Origin: Methanorbis rubei
GTDB lineage: Archaea > Halobacteriota > Methanomicrobia > Methanomicrobiales > Methanocorpusculaceae
Length of the DNA: 64,000 nucleotides
Reading direction: 5' to 3'
Assembly: GCF_032714495.1 (NCBI RefSeq)
Contig: NZ_JAWDKB010000002.1
Coordinates: forward strand, 62,001 to 126,000
The notes under the pieces were generated by a model, which worked only from the letters and a program-made list of their open reading frames with translations, made no database searches and was not told the DNA's origin. The translations under genes and the position numbers were made by a program. Positions 17,094-25,348 of the stretch are shown in pieces. Position 1 is the stretch's first letter. Every line of letters starts with the position of its first letter.

Positions 17094-17603
17094 TTACTGG
17101 GCCGCATGCGTGATGATGTGGCGGATTTCCGGAACAATGATCTCTTCGGTTGCAAGTTTCACCGCTTTCGGGGAGCCTGGGATACAGAAGATAGCGCAGC
17201 CATTTGTGATGCCGGCAGTTGCTCTGGAGAGAATCACCGCATTTTTCACCTGCTCATAACTTTTTATTCGGAACAGTTCACCAAACCCGTCCATCGTTTT
17301 GTGAAAGAGGGGAGCGACCGCTTCAATGGTGCAGTCATCATGCGTGAGACCTGTTCCACCATTCACTACGATGCAGTTTGCGATTCTGAGCGCAGAAAGA
17401 ACTGCAGTTCTGATAGCAGAAATGTCATCCTTCACAATCTGCATGGAGACAATTGGGATATCAGCAGCAGTAAAAGCATCACGAATTATCTGTCCGCTCA
17501 GATCAGTTTTTTCCGTTCTGGTGGTTGAGACTGTGATGATAGCAGTCTGGATGGAAATAGCTGTGAGATGTTCAGCTGGCATGAAAATAGATAGGCTTTC
17601 CAT
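17094..17603 (-). CDS. moaB: MoaB/MogA family molybdopterin adenylyltransferase
   Basis: 169 residues. The MPT-binding fold shows AIITVSTTRTEKTDLSGQII, the NGGTGLTHDDCTIEA motif that binds the pterin and nucleotide, and FCIPGSPKAVKLA. The family adenylates molybdopterin before metal insertion, a step needed for the tungsto- or molybdo-formylmethanofuran and formate dehydrogenases of methanogens. The gene reads away from the origin. Its promoter lies in the origin region, with the left origin box 128 bases upstream of its start. Confidence 0.9.
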   Translation of the reverse strand: MESLSIFMPAEHLTAISIQTAIITVSTTRTEKTDLSGQIIRDAFTAADIPIVSMQIVKDDISAIRTAVLSALRIANCIVVNGGTGLTHDDCTIEAVAPLFHKTMDGFGELFRIKSYEQVKNAVILSRATAGITNGCAIFCIPGSPKAVKLATEEIIVPEIRHIITHAAQ

Positions 17604-17724
17604 GATATTAGGCAGTTTGTATCAAACATATAAGATAAACCATCTTAACACTGCAAAGAAATTGAAAAATTGATCTCATCTGAATATCTTTTTTTCAAAA
17701 TTTTTGCAATGTTTTCTAGAAAAG

Positions 17725-17751
17725 TCCCCCACCCCTTTGTTTCGAGTGGAA
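17725..17751 (-). promoter_or_regulatory. Origin recognition box, left copy with outward G-run
   Basis: acccctttgtttcgagtgga (17731-17750) is the exact reverse complement of the box at 17963. The C-run tccccc before it extends the match to 27 bases. The box points its G-rich end away from the AT-rich block. Confidence 0.9.
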
Positions 17752-17822
17752 CATATGGAAGGTATCTTTGCAAAAAAGATACTTCATACGAAGTCCCACT
17801 ATTCATTAGTAAGTCTACCTCT

Positions 17823-17900
17823 CATAATATAAAACTTTTCTTTTTAAACATTGTAAAAATTTTTTGTTGATTATAAAAATAAAAAAACTATAAGAAAAAT
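17823..17900. other. AT-rich unwinding element of the origin
   Basis: About 78 bases that are almost entirely A and T (aatataaaacttttc, then attataaaaataaaaaaac). It is centred between the two inverted boxes and is the likely duplex-unwinding site. Confidence 0.75.
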
Positions 17901-17962
17901 GCGAGCCTGAAAGATGAGAAAATGTCTGGGTAGCGCAATTTTCGCGAATCACACACTCGACT

Positions 17963-17989
17963 TTCCACTCGAAACAAAGGGGTGGGGGA
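17963..17989 (+). promoter_or_regulatory. Origin recognition box, right copy with outward G-run
   Basis: tccactcgaaacaaaggggt (17964-17983), preceded by t, is followed by ggggga, mirroring the left box. It is oriented toward orc1/cdc6. Confidence 0.9.
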
Positions 17990-18070
17990 GTATTACTTGT
18001 GAACTATCCATATCTTGGTATTTGAGTTCTGAATTCAAGTATTTTTTTCTTGGGATCTCTGACAGGCACA

Positions 18071-18091
18071 AACCCTTTTTTCCAGTGGAAA
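18071..18091 (-). promoter_or_regulatory. Degenerate origin box near the orc1 promoter
   Basis: aacccttttttccagtggaa is a weaker match to the box in reverse orientation; its ttccagtggaaa core recalls the Sulfolobus ORB core. It sits just before the TATA-like ggtatattaata (18096-18107) that probably drives orc1, so it could allow autoregulation. Confidence 0.5.
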
Positions 18092-18147
18092 CAGCGGTAT
18101 ATTAATAGGAACAACAGCGTAATGGTAATCTAAGGATCTGGTATGTC

Positions 18148-19404
18148 ATGTCTGAGGAACCATTCAAATCTACAGGACTTTTCAAAAAATACACAATAAA
18201 AAATAAAATTTTTCAGAATCGTGAAGTTCTCCGCCACAGTTACAGCCCTCGTGAACTGCCGCACAGGGTAGATCAGATTGACTCGATTGCAGTAATTCTT
18301 GCCCCTGCACTGCAGGGAGCAACCCCTTCAAACATCCTCATCTATGGAAAAACCGGTACCGGAAAGACTGCCACCGTCAAGTTTGTCGGATCCGAACTTG
18401 AGAATGAAAGCTCGGAATTTTCCAGATGCAGAATGGTTCACCTCAACTGCGAAACAATCGACACTCAGTACCGGGTACTTGCGCAGATTGCAAATCATAT
18501 CAGTGGTCATGACCTGAAACCAAGCGACCGCGCCAAAAATACCATCCCCGCAACCGGCTGGCACACCGATCAGGTCTACTCAGAACTCAAGAATGTGCTT
18601 GAGCAGGCGGGCGGTCTGCAGATCATCGTGCTGGACGAGATCGACAAGCTGGTCAAGAAAAGTGGTGACGACACCCTCTATAACCTGACCAGAATCAACA
18701 GTGATCTGAAAAATGCCAGAGTGAGTATCATCGGCATCTCTAACGATCTCACCTTCAAAGACTTCCTTGACCCCCGCGTGCTTTCCTCTCTCTCTGAAGA
18801 AGAACTCGTGTTCCCTCCTTATGACGCAATTCAGCTGCAGGACATTCTCCACCAGCGTGCAGAGATGGCATTTCTTCCAGACTCCGTGAACGAGGATGTC
18901 ATCGCCTTGTGCGCGGCGCTTGCCGCTCAGGAGCATGGTGACGCACGCCGCGCACTGGATCTTCTCCGAGTTTCCGGTGAACTTGCCGAACGCGAGTCTT
19001 CAGAACAGGTCCTTGAAGTGCATGTCCGCCGCGCCCAGGAAAATATTGAGACCGACACCATGAGCGAGTGCGTCCAGACCCTTCCGCGCCAGGGAAAGAT
19101 GGTGCTCTGCTCCATGCTTTTAGTCTCCTCCGCAGGCCAGAAGGTGTTCACGAGCGGCAGCGTCATAAACGTCTACCGCGAACTTGCCAAAGAGATGGAT
19201 GTCGAACCCCTGACGCATCGCAGGGTTTCTGACCTCATCAATGAACTCAACATGCTCGGTATCGTGACCGCCCGCGTCGTCTCACACGGCCGGCATGGCA
19301 GGACAACAGAAATCTATTTCAACAGTCCCACTAATCAGATACGTACAGTAGTAATGAACGATCCAAGACTTCGGGAGTGCAGCATTTTACATCCACTCCT
19401 GTAA
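18148..19404 (+). CDS. orc1: Orc1/Cdc6 replication initiator
   Basis: 418 residues, the usual length. The AAA+ part has Walker A GKTGTGKT (67-74) and Walker B VLDEID (Asp163, Glu164). The initiator-specific helix lies near residues 105-125. Sensor 1 IIGISNDL and sensor 2 GDARRALDLLR are present. A C-terminal winged helix (residues about 330-418) ends in RHGRTTEIYFN. It binds origin boxes and loads MCM. The start at 18148 is preceded by aagga at about 18132. The gene next to its own origin is typical. A TATA-like element and a degenerate box upstream suggest self-regulation. Confidence 0.97.
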   Translation: MSEEPFKSTGLFKKYTIKNKIFQNREVLRHSYSPRELPHRVDQIDSIAVILAPALQGATPSNILIYGKTGTGKTATVKFVGSELENESSEFSRCRMVHLNCETIDTQYRVLAQIANHISGHDLKPSDRAKNTIPATGWHTDQVYSELKNVLEQAGGLQIIVLDEIDKLVKKSGDDTLYNLTRINSDLKNARVSIIGISNDLTFKDFLDPRVLSSLSEEELVFPPYDAIQLQDILHQRAEMAFLPDSVNEDVIALCAALAAQEHGDARRALDLLRVSGELAERESSEQVLEVHVRRAQENIETDTMSECVQTLPRQGKMVLCSMLLVSSAGQKVFTSGSVINVYRELAKEMDVEPLTHRRVSDLINELNMLGIVTARVVSHGRHGRTTEIYFNSPTNQIRTVVMNDPRLRECSILHPLL

Positions 19405-19439
19405 GTTTTTTGGAATAATTCACAAAAAGGTGAAAAATC

Positions 19440-19931
19440 ATGGACGAAAAGGATACAGTAATCCTCAGGGAACTGCAAAAGAACGGTCGTATCACCGCAG
19501 GTGATATTGCCGTCATGCTGGAGGTTGATGAAAACGAAGTTGAGAATCGTATCGCAGCACTCCACGCAGCAGGCATTCTCAGGCGCTGCACTGCAGTCAT
19601 CGACTACAGTGCTGCGGGGGTAGAAGAGGTGGCTGTCATTCTGTCCCTCAAAATTACTCCCGAACGCGGACTTGGTTACGACGGCATCGCCGCCCAGATC
19701 GCCAGATTCCCGCAGGTGGAGTCCATTCTTCTCCTGACAGGAACCTATGACCTGCAGGTGATTATCCGCGGCCAGTCGATGTCTGAGGTTTCCCGGTTTG
19801 TTGCCGAGCAGATCGCCTCAATTGAAGGCGTCCGCGAAACCATGACGCAGATCGTCATGAGAACCTACAAGGAGCAGGGCGTCGAGATGATGCGGCCGGG
19901 CAGCCGCGACCGCCAGCTCATCACATTCTAA
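19440..19931 (+). CDS. Lrp/AsnC family transcription regulator
   Basis: 163 residues. The N-terminal HTH is ILRELQKNGRITAGDIAVML with recognition near residues 30-45. The C-terminal RAM (ligand-binding) domain runs from about residue 75, with ESILLLTGTYDLQVIIRG as the central strands. Such proteins sense amino acids and form octamers. An aggtg ribosome binding site precedes the ATG. The aminotransferase gene starts about 15 bases after it, so the regulator and enzyme probably form an operon and act on the same amino-acid pathway. Confidence 0.93.
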   Translation: MDEKDTVILRELQKNGRITAGDIAVMLEVDENEVENRIAALHAAGILRRCTAVIDYSAAGVEEVAVILSLKITPERGLGYDGIAAQIARFPQVESILLLTGTYDLQVIIRGQSMSEVSRFVAEQIASIEGVRETMTQIVMRTYKEQGVEMMRPGSRDRQLITF

Positions 19932-19946
19932 GAAGGCTTGGGGATC

Positions 19947-21110
19947 ATGAGAAATTTTGTGTCACGGATGGCCGGAGAGCTTCCTCCGTCCGGCATCCGG
20001 AAATTTTTTGATCTGCTGCTCACGATGGACAACGTGATCAGCCTTGGCGTTGGCGAACCTGATTTCGATACGCCGTGGAACATCTCGCAGGTTGCCATCT
20101 CATCCATTGAGAAAGGCATGACGATGTACACCTCAAACCGCGGTCTTGCGGAACTCCGGGAACTGCTCTCAGCAGATCTTGACCAGCGCTATCATACGAA
20201 GTACTGCCCGGAAACCGAGATGATTGTAACGACCGGAGTCTCTGAAGGCCTGGACATCGCGGTCCGTGCAGTTGTTGATCCGGGAGACGAGGTCCTCGTG
20301 GTTGATCCATGCTTTGTCTCCTATCAGGCAGAAGTTCTGATGGCAGGAGGCAGGCCGAAGACTCTACCCTGCTCGGCACAGGACGGGTTCAAGGTAACTC
20401 CTGATGTGCTGATGGAATCAATCACGCCGAAGTCCAAAGTTCTGCTGCTCAACTTCCCGACCAACCCGACTGGCGGCGTGATGGGAAAGGATGATCTCCA
20501 AGCGATCGCTGATATCATCATCGATCACGACCTGCTGGTCATCTCTGATGAAGTGTATGCAGAACTGACGTATGATGGTCATCATGTCTCGACCGCTGCG
20601 ATTGACGGTCTCTGGGAGAGGACGATCACGCTGAACGGATTTTCCAAAGCCTATGCCATGACCGGCTGGCGGCTCGGCTATCTGTGTGCTCCAAAGGAGA
20701 TGACTGATGCTGCGCTGAAGATTCATCAGTATGTGATGATGTCTGCTCCGACTGCGTCGCAGTTTGCCGGCATTGAAGCATTGAAGAATGGTGAGGAGGC
20801 AAAGAATGAGATGATCGCCGAGTACAGAATCCGGCGAAATCTTTTCGTCAAAGGACTCAACGATGTTGGTCTCCCCTGCCATCTGCCGAAAGGTGCCTTC
20901 TATGCATTTCCCTCGGTTGAAGGAACAGGACTTAGCGATGAGGAGTTTGCCGAACGTCTTCTGCGTGAGCAGCATGTTGCGGTGGTTCCCGGAAGCGCGT
21001 TTGGAAAGAACGGACGCGGTCATGTGCGGACCTGTTATGCGGTGGATCGGGCGAAACTTTCCGAGGCTGTACGTCGGATTGGAATCTTTGTTGAGTCGCT
21101 GCACAGCTAA
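19947..21110 (+). CDS. Class I/II PLP-dependent aminotransferase (AspC/AlaT-like)
   Basis: 387 residues from the ATG at 19947; an upstream TTG at 19938 is weaker given gaagg at 19932. Fold type I features include VISLGVGEPDFDTPW, NFPTNPTGGVM, the Asp-Tyr segment VISDEVYAEL, the PLP-lysine motif FSKAYAMTGWRLGYL, and the final Arg near GRGHVRTCYAVDR that binds the substrate carboxylate. It is probably an aspartate or aromatic aminotransferase, but specificity cannot be read from sequence alone. It is downstream of and likely cotranscribed with the Lrp gene. Confidence 0.92.
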   Translation: MRNFVSRMAGELPPSGIRKFFDLLLTMDNVISLGVGEPDFDTPWNISQVAISSIEKGMTMYTSNRGLAELRELLSADLDQRYHTKYCPETEMIVTTGVSEGLDIAVRAVVDPGDEVLVVDPCFVSYQAEVLMAGGRPKTLPCSAQDGFKVTPDVLMESITPKSKVLLLNFPTNPTGGVMGKDDLQAIADIIIDHDLLVISDEVYAELTYDGHHVSTAAIDGLWERTITLNGFSKAYAMTGWRLGYLCAPKEMTDAALKIHQYVMMSAPTASQFAGIEALKNGEEAKNEMIAEYRIRRNLFVKGLNDVGLPCHLPKGAFYAFPSVEGTGLSDEEFAERLLREQHVAVVPGSAFGKNGRGHVRTCYAVDRAKLSEAVRRIGIFVESLHS

Positions 21111-21118
21111 ACTATTTA

Positions 21119-21139
21119 ACCCCTTTGTTTCGAGTGGAG
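21119..21139 (-). promoter_or_regulatory. Origin recognition box, polD small subunit upstream copy
   Basis: acccctttgtttcgagtgga (21119-21138) is identical to the left origin box. It sits in the 57-base gap between the aminotransferase and the polD small-subunit gene, directly before a TATA-like gtttatatgc (21142-21151). Confidence 0.85.
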
Positions 21140-21167
21140 GAGTTTATATGCTCCCCACGATTTTTTC

Positions 21168-22637
21168 ATGCAGAAGAGAGAGATTGTTGCACGATTCCTT
21201 GAGGCGGGACTTCTGGTTCATCCGGATGTTGTCACGTACATCAGCGAAAGCGGCGGCTCCGGAGTCATTGAAGGAATTATCAGCTCGCTTCCTTCAGGAA
21301 TTTCGGTTGTAACCACCAAAGAGGTTCCCGGCATGACCGCCCCGCGGCTTGACAAACTCAACGTCGGCGTGAGCCCAGTTCCCGAAATTCTTGCGGGCCG
21401 TGAAGGCTCTTCGATACCAACGGCAAACCCTGAGGAGTCGTTTGCTCTGTTCCGCGACCGGTATGATACGCTTGCTGCAATGATGCGGCCCCGTGTGAGC
21501 CCGATTCCGATCGAAGCCCTGGTCAAACAGAACAGCAGATTCTCTGACACTGATATTGGTGCGATCGGTATGGTTGTCGAGGGCTCTACGAGTGCGAAGG
21601 GTCACCGGATTGTGGAGATCGAAGATCCTACCGGAACGATCAAAGTTCTGTTCAACAAAAATCGCGAAGGGTTTGATGAGGCGGAAAAAATTATTCCTGA
21701 CGAAGTCATTGGTGTCCGCGGAAAACTTTCCCGGGACAATGGCGGAGGTGGAGGAGGAATGATATTTTCTGATACTTTGTTCAGGCCTGAAATTCCGCTG
21801 ACGCATGTGATCTCTCCGTCCAAAGAGCCGGGCAAAGCGGTGTTCATCTCTGATGTGCATGTAGGCAGCGACACGTTCCTTCCTGATGCATGGAACCGTT
21901 TTGCTTCATGGCTCGACAAAACTCCTGAGGTCAGGTATCTTTTGATCGCTGGAGACGTGGTGGACGGCATCGGCATTTATCCGAATCAGGACAAGGAGCT
22001 GCACATCAAAACGATCTATGAACAGTACGATGCCGTAGGCGAGATGCTTTCGGCCCTGCCATCCCATCTTCAGATCATTCTCTCGCCCGGCAACCATGAT
22101 GCGGTGCGGGCAGCTGAACCCCAGCCTGCTCTTCCGGAGGAGTTCAGAACCCAGTTCCCAACCAACGTGACGTTCGTTGAAAATCCTGCGATGGTAAACA
22201 TTCAGTCGGTGAATGTTCTGATGTATCATGGCAGAAGTATTGATGATCTCATCAAGTTCATCCCGGGCTCGAGCTATGAAAAGCCTGGTGATATTATGGA
22301 GGCGATGCTGAAGCGCCGCCATCTTGGCCCGATCTATGGCCAGCGCACACCGCTTCTCTCAACACCCGCAGACAATTTAGTTATTCGCGATGTTCCTGAT
22401 ATTTTACACACCGGGCACGTTCACATTACAGATGTGGTGAACTACCGCGGAGTTCTCGGCATCAATGCAGGAACCTGGCAGGCTCAGACCTCGTTCCAGA
22501 AACAGATGAACATCACGCCGACGCCCGCTGAGGCGGTCGTGGTGGATCTTGCAACGATGCAGCATGAGATCCTGCGTTTTCTTGACCCGCCCACGGAAAA
22601 GCGGAGCACACTGAATTTCGCGGAAAAACATCACTGA
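21168..22637 (+). CDS. polB: DNA polymerase D small subunit (DP1), 3'-5' exonuclease
   Basis: 489 residues. An N-terminal helical domain (KREIVARFLEAGLLVHPDVV) and a linker come first. An OB-fold follows near residues 125-200 (IGMVVEGSTSAKGHRIVEIE). The calcineurin-like phosphoesterase has FISDVHVGSD (Asp229, His231), a GDVVDGIG motif, SPGNHDAV, YHGRS and LHTGHVHITD. Euryarchaeal DP1 is the proofreading subunit of the replicative polymerase PolD; the large subunit is not in this window. The final codons (PPTEKRSTLNFAEKHH) lie inside the left arm of an inverted repeat, so the natural C-terminus seems to have been replaced or extended by the repeat. Confidence 0.95.
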   Translation: MQKREIVARFLEAGLLVHPDVVTYISESGGSGVIEGIISSLPSGISVVTTKEVPGMTAPRLDKLNVGVSPVPEILAGREGSSIPTANPEESFALFRDRYDTLAAMMRPRVSPIPIEALVKQNSRFSDTDIGAIGMVVEGSTSAKGHRIVEIEDPTGTIKVLFNKNREGFDEAEKIIPDEVIGVRGKLSRDNGGGGGGMIFSDTLFRPEIPLTHVISPSKEPGKAVFISDVHVGSDTFLPDAWNRFASWLDKTPEVRYLLIAGDVVDGIGIYPNQDKELHIKTIYEQYDAVGEMLSALPSHLQIILSPGNHDAVRAAEPQPALPEEFRTQFPTNVTFVENPAMVNIQSVNVLMYHGRSIDDLIKFIPGSSYEKPGDIMEAMLKRRHLGPIYGQRTPLLSTPADNLVIRDVPDILHTGHVHITDVVNYRGVLGINAGTWQAQTSFQKQMNITPTPAEAVVVDLATMQHEILRFLDPPTEKRSTLNFAEKHH

Positions 22638-22826
22638 GAGGCGTGAACATCACGGAATACAAATAATAATTGTGATTACAAAAAATTTAGTTTGTTTTTC
22701 CAGAAAAATCATGGCCGAATATTTTCGTAAAATTGCAAACACAAATAATAAATCATTTCCGTGCTGTTCACGTCTGCTCCGTGATGTTTTTCTGTGAGAT
22801 TTCTGTGTGCTCCGTTTTTCCGTGGG
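22590..22826. repeat. Imperfect inverted repeat overlapping the DP1 3' end
   Basis: The left arm (22590-22656) and right arm (22758-22826) are reverse complements over about 68 bases with roughly a dozen differences; shared blocks are cccacggaaaa, cggagcacac, aaaaacatcac and cgtgaac. The AT-rich loop is about 100 bases. The left arm provides the end of the DP1 coding sequence. On the other strand the right arm would encode nearly the same peptide, PPTEKRST. Vocabulary such as cacggag and gcacac is shared with the element at 3756. Confidence 0.85.
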
Positions 22827-23003
22827 AGGTTCGTGAATCAAAACGTCCCCACCCCGCGCTCTTCATTCGTCAATAATCGAAACCATTTCGTACGCAAATA
22901 TTTTTGTCCCTACCGGAAACTCTTTTTACAGTAGTATTATTAGGTAGCCTGCCCTCTACTATAGAGAGAAACCAATCCGGATTACCGGAGGTTTTTGATT
23001 CTT

Positions 23004-25085
23004 ATGGATCTGATCTATCTCGCTCCAATATGTGCCGTTATCGGCCTTCTCTTCGCACTCTACTCTTACTCCGTGGTGAAGAAAGAGGGAACAGGCGATG
23101 AGATGATGCAGAAGATCGCTGCAGCCATTCACCTTGGCGCAATGGTCTTCCTGAACCGTCAGTATCGTGCAATCGGAGCCTTTGTTGTTATTATCGCGGT
23201 CATCCTTGTCGCTCTTTCCTTTGTGACTGACGACAGTCTGAGCATCTGGGCCGCACCGGCATACGTTATCGGTGCAGTCCTCTCCTCAGCAGCAGGATAC
23301 GTTGGTATGCACAGTGCAACCAAGGCAAACGTACGAACTACCAATGCTGCAAAACGCGGTATTGCTGCAGCAGTCAAAGTCTCCTTTGCAAGCGGATCCG
23401 TCATGGGTATGACCGTGGTCGGACTTGGTCTTCTTGGAACCTCTGCTGTCTTCCTCGCCTTAATCGCCATCTTCGGTGGATTCGGCGACATTGCAACCGT
23501 CAACACTGTTGTCTCCAACATGGCGGCATTCGGTTTTGGTGCATCCTCTGTTGCACTCTTCGCCCGTGTCGGCGGCGGTATCTTTACCAAAGCAGCTGAC
23601 GTTGGTGCTGACCTTGTCGGCAAAGTCGAAGCAGGCATCCCTGAAGATGATCCCCGCAACCCGGCAGTCGTTGCAGACAACGTCGGTGACAACGTCGGTG
23701 ACGTCGCAGGTATGGGTGCAGACCTGTTCGAGTCCTATGTGGGTTCGATTGTTGCATCCATGGCTCTTGGTATTGTCGGCGCAACGTTTGCCACCACGCT
23801 CTTTGGTGAGAGCGTTGAAGCACTCAATGTCATTCTCCTGCCGATGCTGATCTCCGCATTTGGTATCATCGCAGCAGCAGTTGGAACTCTGTTTGTTCGA
23901 ACCAAGAAGAATGAGAACTCCGCAATCCACAAAGCATTCAACACGGGAACCGTCATTGCACTGGTCATCTCTGTTATTGCAACCTACTTCCTGACCTCCA
24001 ATCTCATTGGCGGATCCTTTGGTATGGGTATCTGGTTTGCAACCATCGCCGGTCTTGTCGCAGGATTTGGTATCGGTCTGATCACCGAGTACTACACCTC
24101 CTTTGACTACAAACCAACGAAGGCAATCTCCGAGTCATGTCAGACCGGAGCAGCAACCAACATAATTAATGGTTTTGCAAAGGGAATGGAGTCCACCGTC
24201 TGGCCGGTTCTGATCATTGCAGCCGCAACCTATGTTGCCTACTACTTCGCAGGCATGTACGGTATCGGTATTGCAGCGGTTGGTATGCTGTCCACTCTTG
24301 GTCTTACCCTTGCAGTTGATGCTTACGGCCCTGTCGCAGACAATGCCGGAGGTATTGCAGAGATGTCCCACCAGCCCAAAGAGGTTCGTGAGATCACCGA
24401 CACCCTTGATGCAGTTGGAAACACCACTGCAGCAATCGGTAAAGGATTTGCAATCGGCTCAGCCGCACTCACTGCTCTCGCACTTTTCAGTGCATACGCA
24501 ACCGCAGTCGGTCTTGAGGCAATCGATATCTTAGACACCAATGTGTTTATCGGTATGCTGATTGGTGGTATGCTTCCGTTCCTCTTCTCTGCACTTACCA
24601 TGACCGCAGTCGGTCAGGCAGCACAGAAGATTGTGATCGAAGTCCGCCGCCAGTTCAAAGAGATCAAAGGTCTGATGGAAGGTACCGCAGAGCCGGACTA
24701 CAAGTCCGTCATCTCCATTGCAACCGACTCCGCAATTCACAAGATGATTCTGCCGGGCGTTATTGCAATCCTTGCACCGATCGTTGTCGGTCTGGTTCTC
24801 GGTCCTCTTGCACTCGGCGGTCTCCTTGTTGGAGCACTTGTTGCCGGAGTCCTTCTTGCACTTACCATGGCAAACTCCGGAGGAGCATGGGACAATGCAA
24901 AGAAGTACATTGAACTTGGAAACTATGGCGGCAAAGGCTCTGATGCTCACAAGGCAGCAGTTGTCGGTGACACTGTTGGTGACCCGTTCAAGGACACTTC
25001 CGGACCTGCATTAAACATTCTGATTAAGCTGATGAGCATGATTGCACTGGTGTTCGTGCCGGTCATTCTTGCTTTCGCAATGTAA
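23004..25085 (+). CDS. hppA: Membrane-bound ion-pumping pyrophosphatase, K+-dependent type
   Basis: 693 residues from the ATG at 23004, 11 bases after a strong ggaggt. A TTG at 22995 is too close to that site. About 16 TM helices. The pyrophosphate site shows [20 protein letters not shown] and [20 protein letters not shown], and the C-terminal acidic motif [16 protein letters not shown]. At GNTTAA (472-477) the position that is Lys in K+-independent enzymes is Ala, so the pump should need K+. Whether it moves H+ or Na+ is not decided here. It turns biosynthetic PPi into ion gradient. The gene stands alone. Confidence 0.95.
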   Translation: MDLIYLAPICAVIGLLFALYSYSVVKKEGTGDEMMQKIAAAIHLGAMVFLNRQYRAIGAFVVIIAVILVALSFVTDDSLSIWAAPAYVIGAVLSSAAGYVGMHSATKANVRTTNAAKRGIAAAVKVSFASGSVMGMTVVGLGLLGTSAVFLALIAIFGGFGDIATVNTVVSNMAAFGFGASSVALFARVGGGIFTKAADVGADLVGKVEAGIPEDDPRNPAVVADNVGDNVGDVAGMGADLFESYVGSIVASMALGIVGATFATTLFGESVEALNVILLPMLISAFGIIAAAVGTLFVRTKKNENSAIHKAFNTGTVIALVISVIATYFLTSNLIGGSFGMGIWFATIAGLVAGFGIGLITEYYTSFDYKPTKAISESCQTGAATNIINGFAKGMESTVWPVLIIAAATYVAYYFAGMYGIGIAAVGMLSTLGLTLAVDAYGPVADNAGGIAEMSHQPKEVREITDTLDAVGNTTAAIGKGFAIGSAALTALALFSAYATAVGLEAIDILDTNVFIGMLIGGMLPFLFSALTMTAVGQAAQKIVIEVRRQFKEIKGLMEGTAEPDYKSVISIATDSAIHKMILPGVIAILAPIVVGLVLGPLALGGLLVGALVAGVLLALTMANSGGAWDNAKKYIELGNYGGKGSDAHKAAVVGDTVGDPFKDTSGPALNILIKLMSMIALVFVPVILAFAM

Positions 25086-25157
25086 TCTGAATTCAATCAT
25101 ACAACATTTTTTTCGAAGCCTTCGGGTTTTTTCTGATACGTTTGTTTCATCGTTTTT

Positions 25158-25190
25158 CCTGCGAAGCAGCGAGCAGGCCAAAGGTATGCG
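25158..25190. repeat. 33-base repeat, copy 1
   Basis: The 33 bases beginning cctgcgaagcagcgagcagg match 54213-54245 at 26 of 33 positions, and all seven differences are transitions. The copy lies in the spacer after the pyrophosphatase gene. Confidence 0.6.
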
Positions 25191-25277
25191 AATCGTGGGC
25201 ACCAGAAAGTAACAGACAACACCTCACTTTTTTGTAATCCCTGCGTTACTCCTTTTCAATACTGTGATCCGTCAATG

Positions 25278-25290
25278 GTATATAATTAAC
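25278..25290 (+). promoter_or_regulatory. TATA-like box of the iron-type ABC operon
   Basis: gtatataattaac lies about 60 bases before the permease ATG at 25349 and is the best promoter candidate in the 263-base gap. No clear ribosome binding site precedes the ATG. Confidence 0.45.
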
Positions 25291-25348
25291 AAACCCAACA
25301 CAATTCAAGAAATTTAATCATATCTAAAAAGACAACCAGTACACACAT

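Larger units (their letters stand above)
17604..18147. other. oriC: Replication origin (oriC) region
   Basis: 544 bases between moaB and orc1/cdc6 with no gene. Two origin boxes in inverted orientation (17731 and 17963) enclose about 210 bases that include a very AT-rich block (17823-17900). Each box is extended outward by a matching G-run, so the symmetrical unit tcccccaccccttt...aaaggggtggggga spans 17725-17989. A short hairpin (gtatctt/aagatac, 17762-17782) lies inside. The initiator gene is adjacent. This is the standard archaeal origin layout. Confidence 0.92.
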
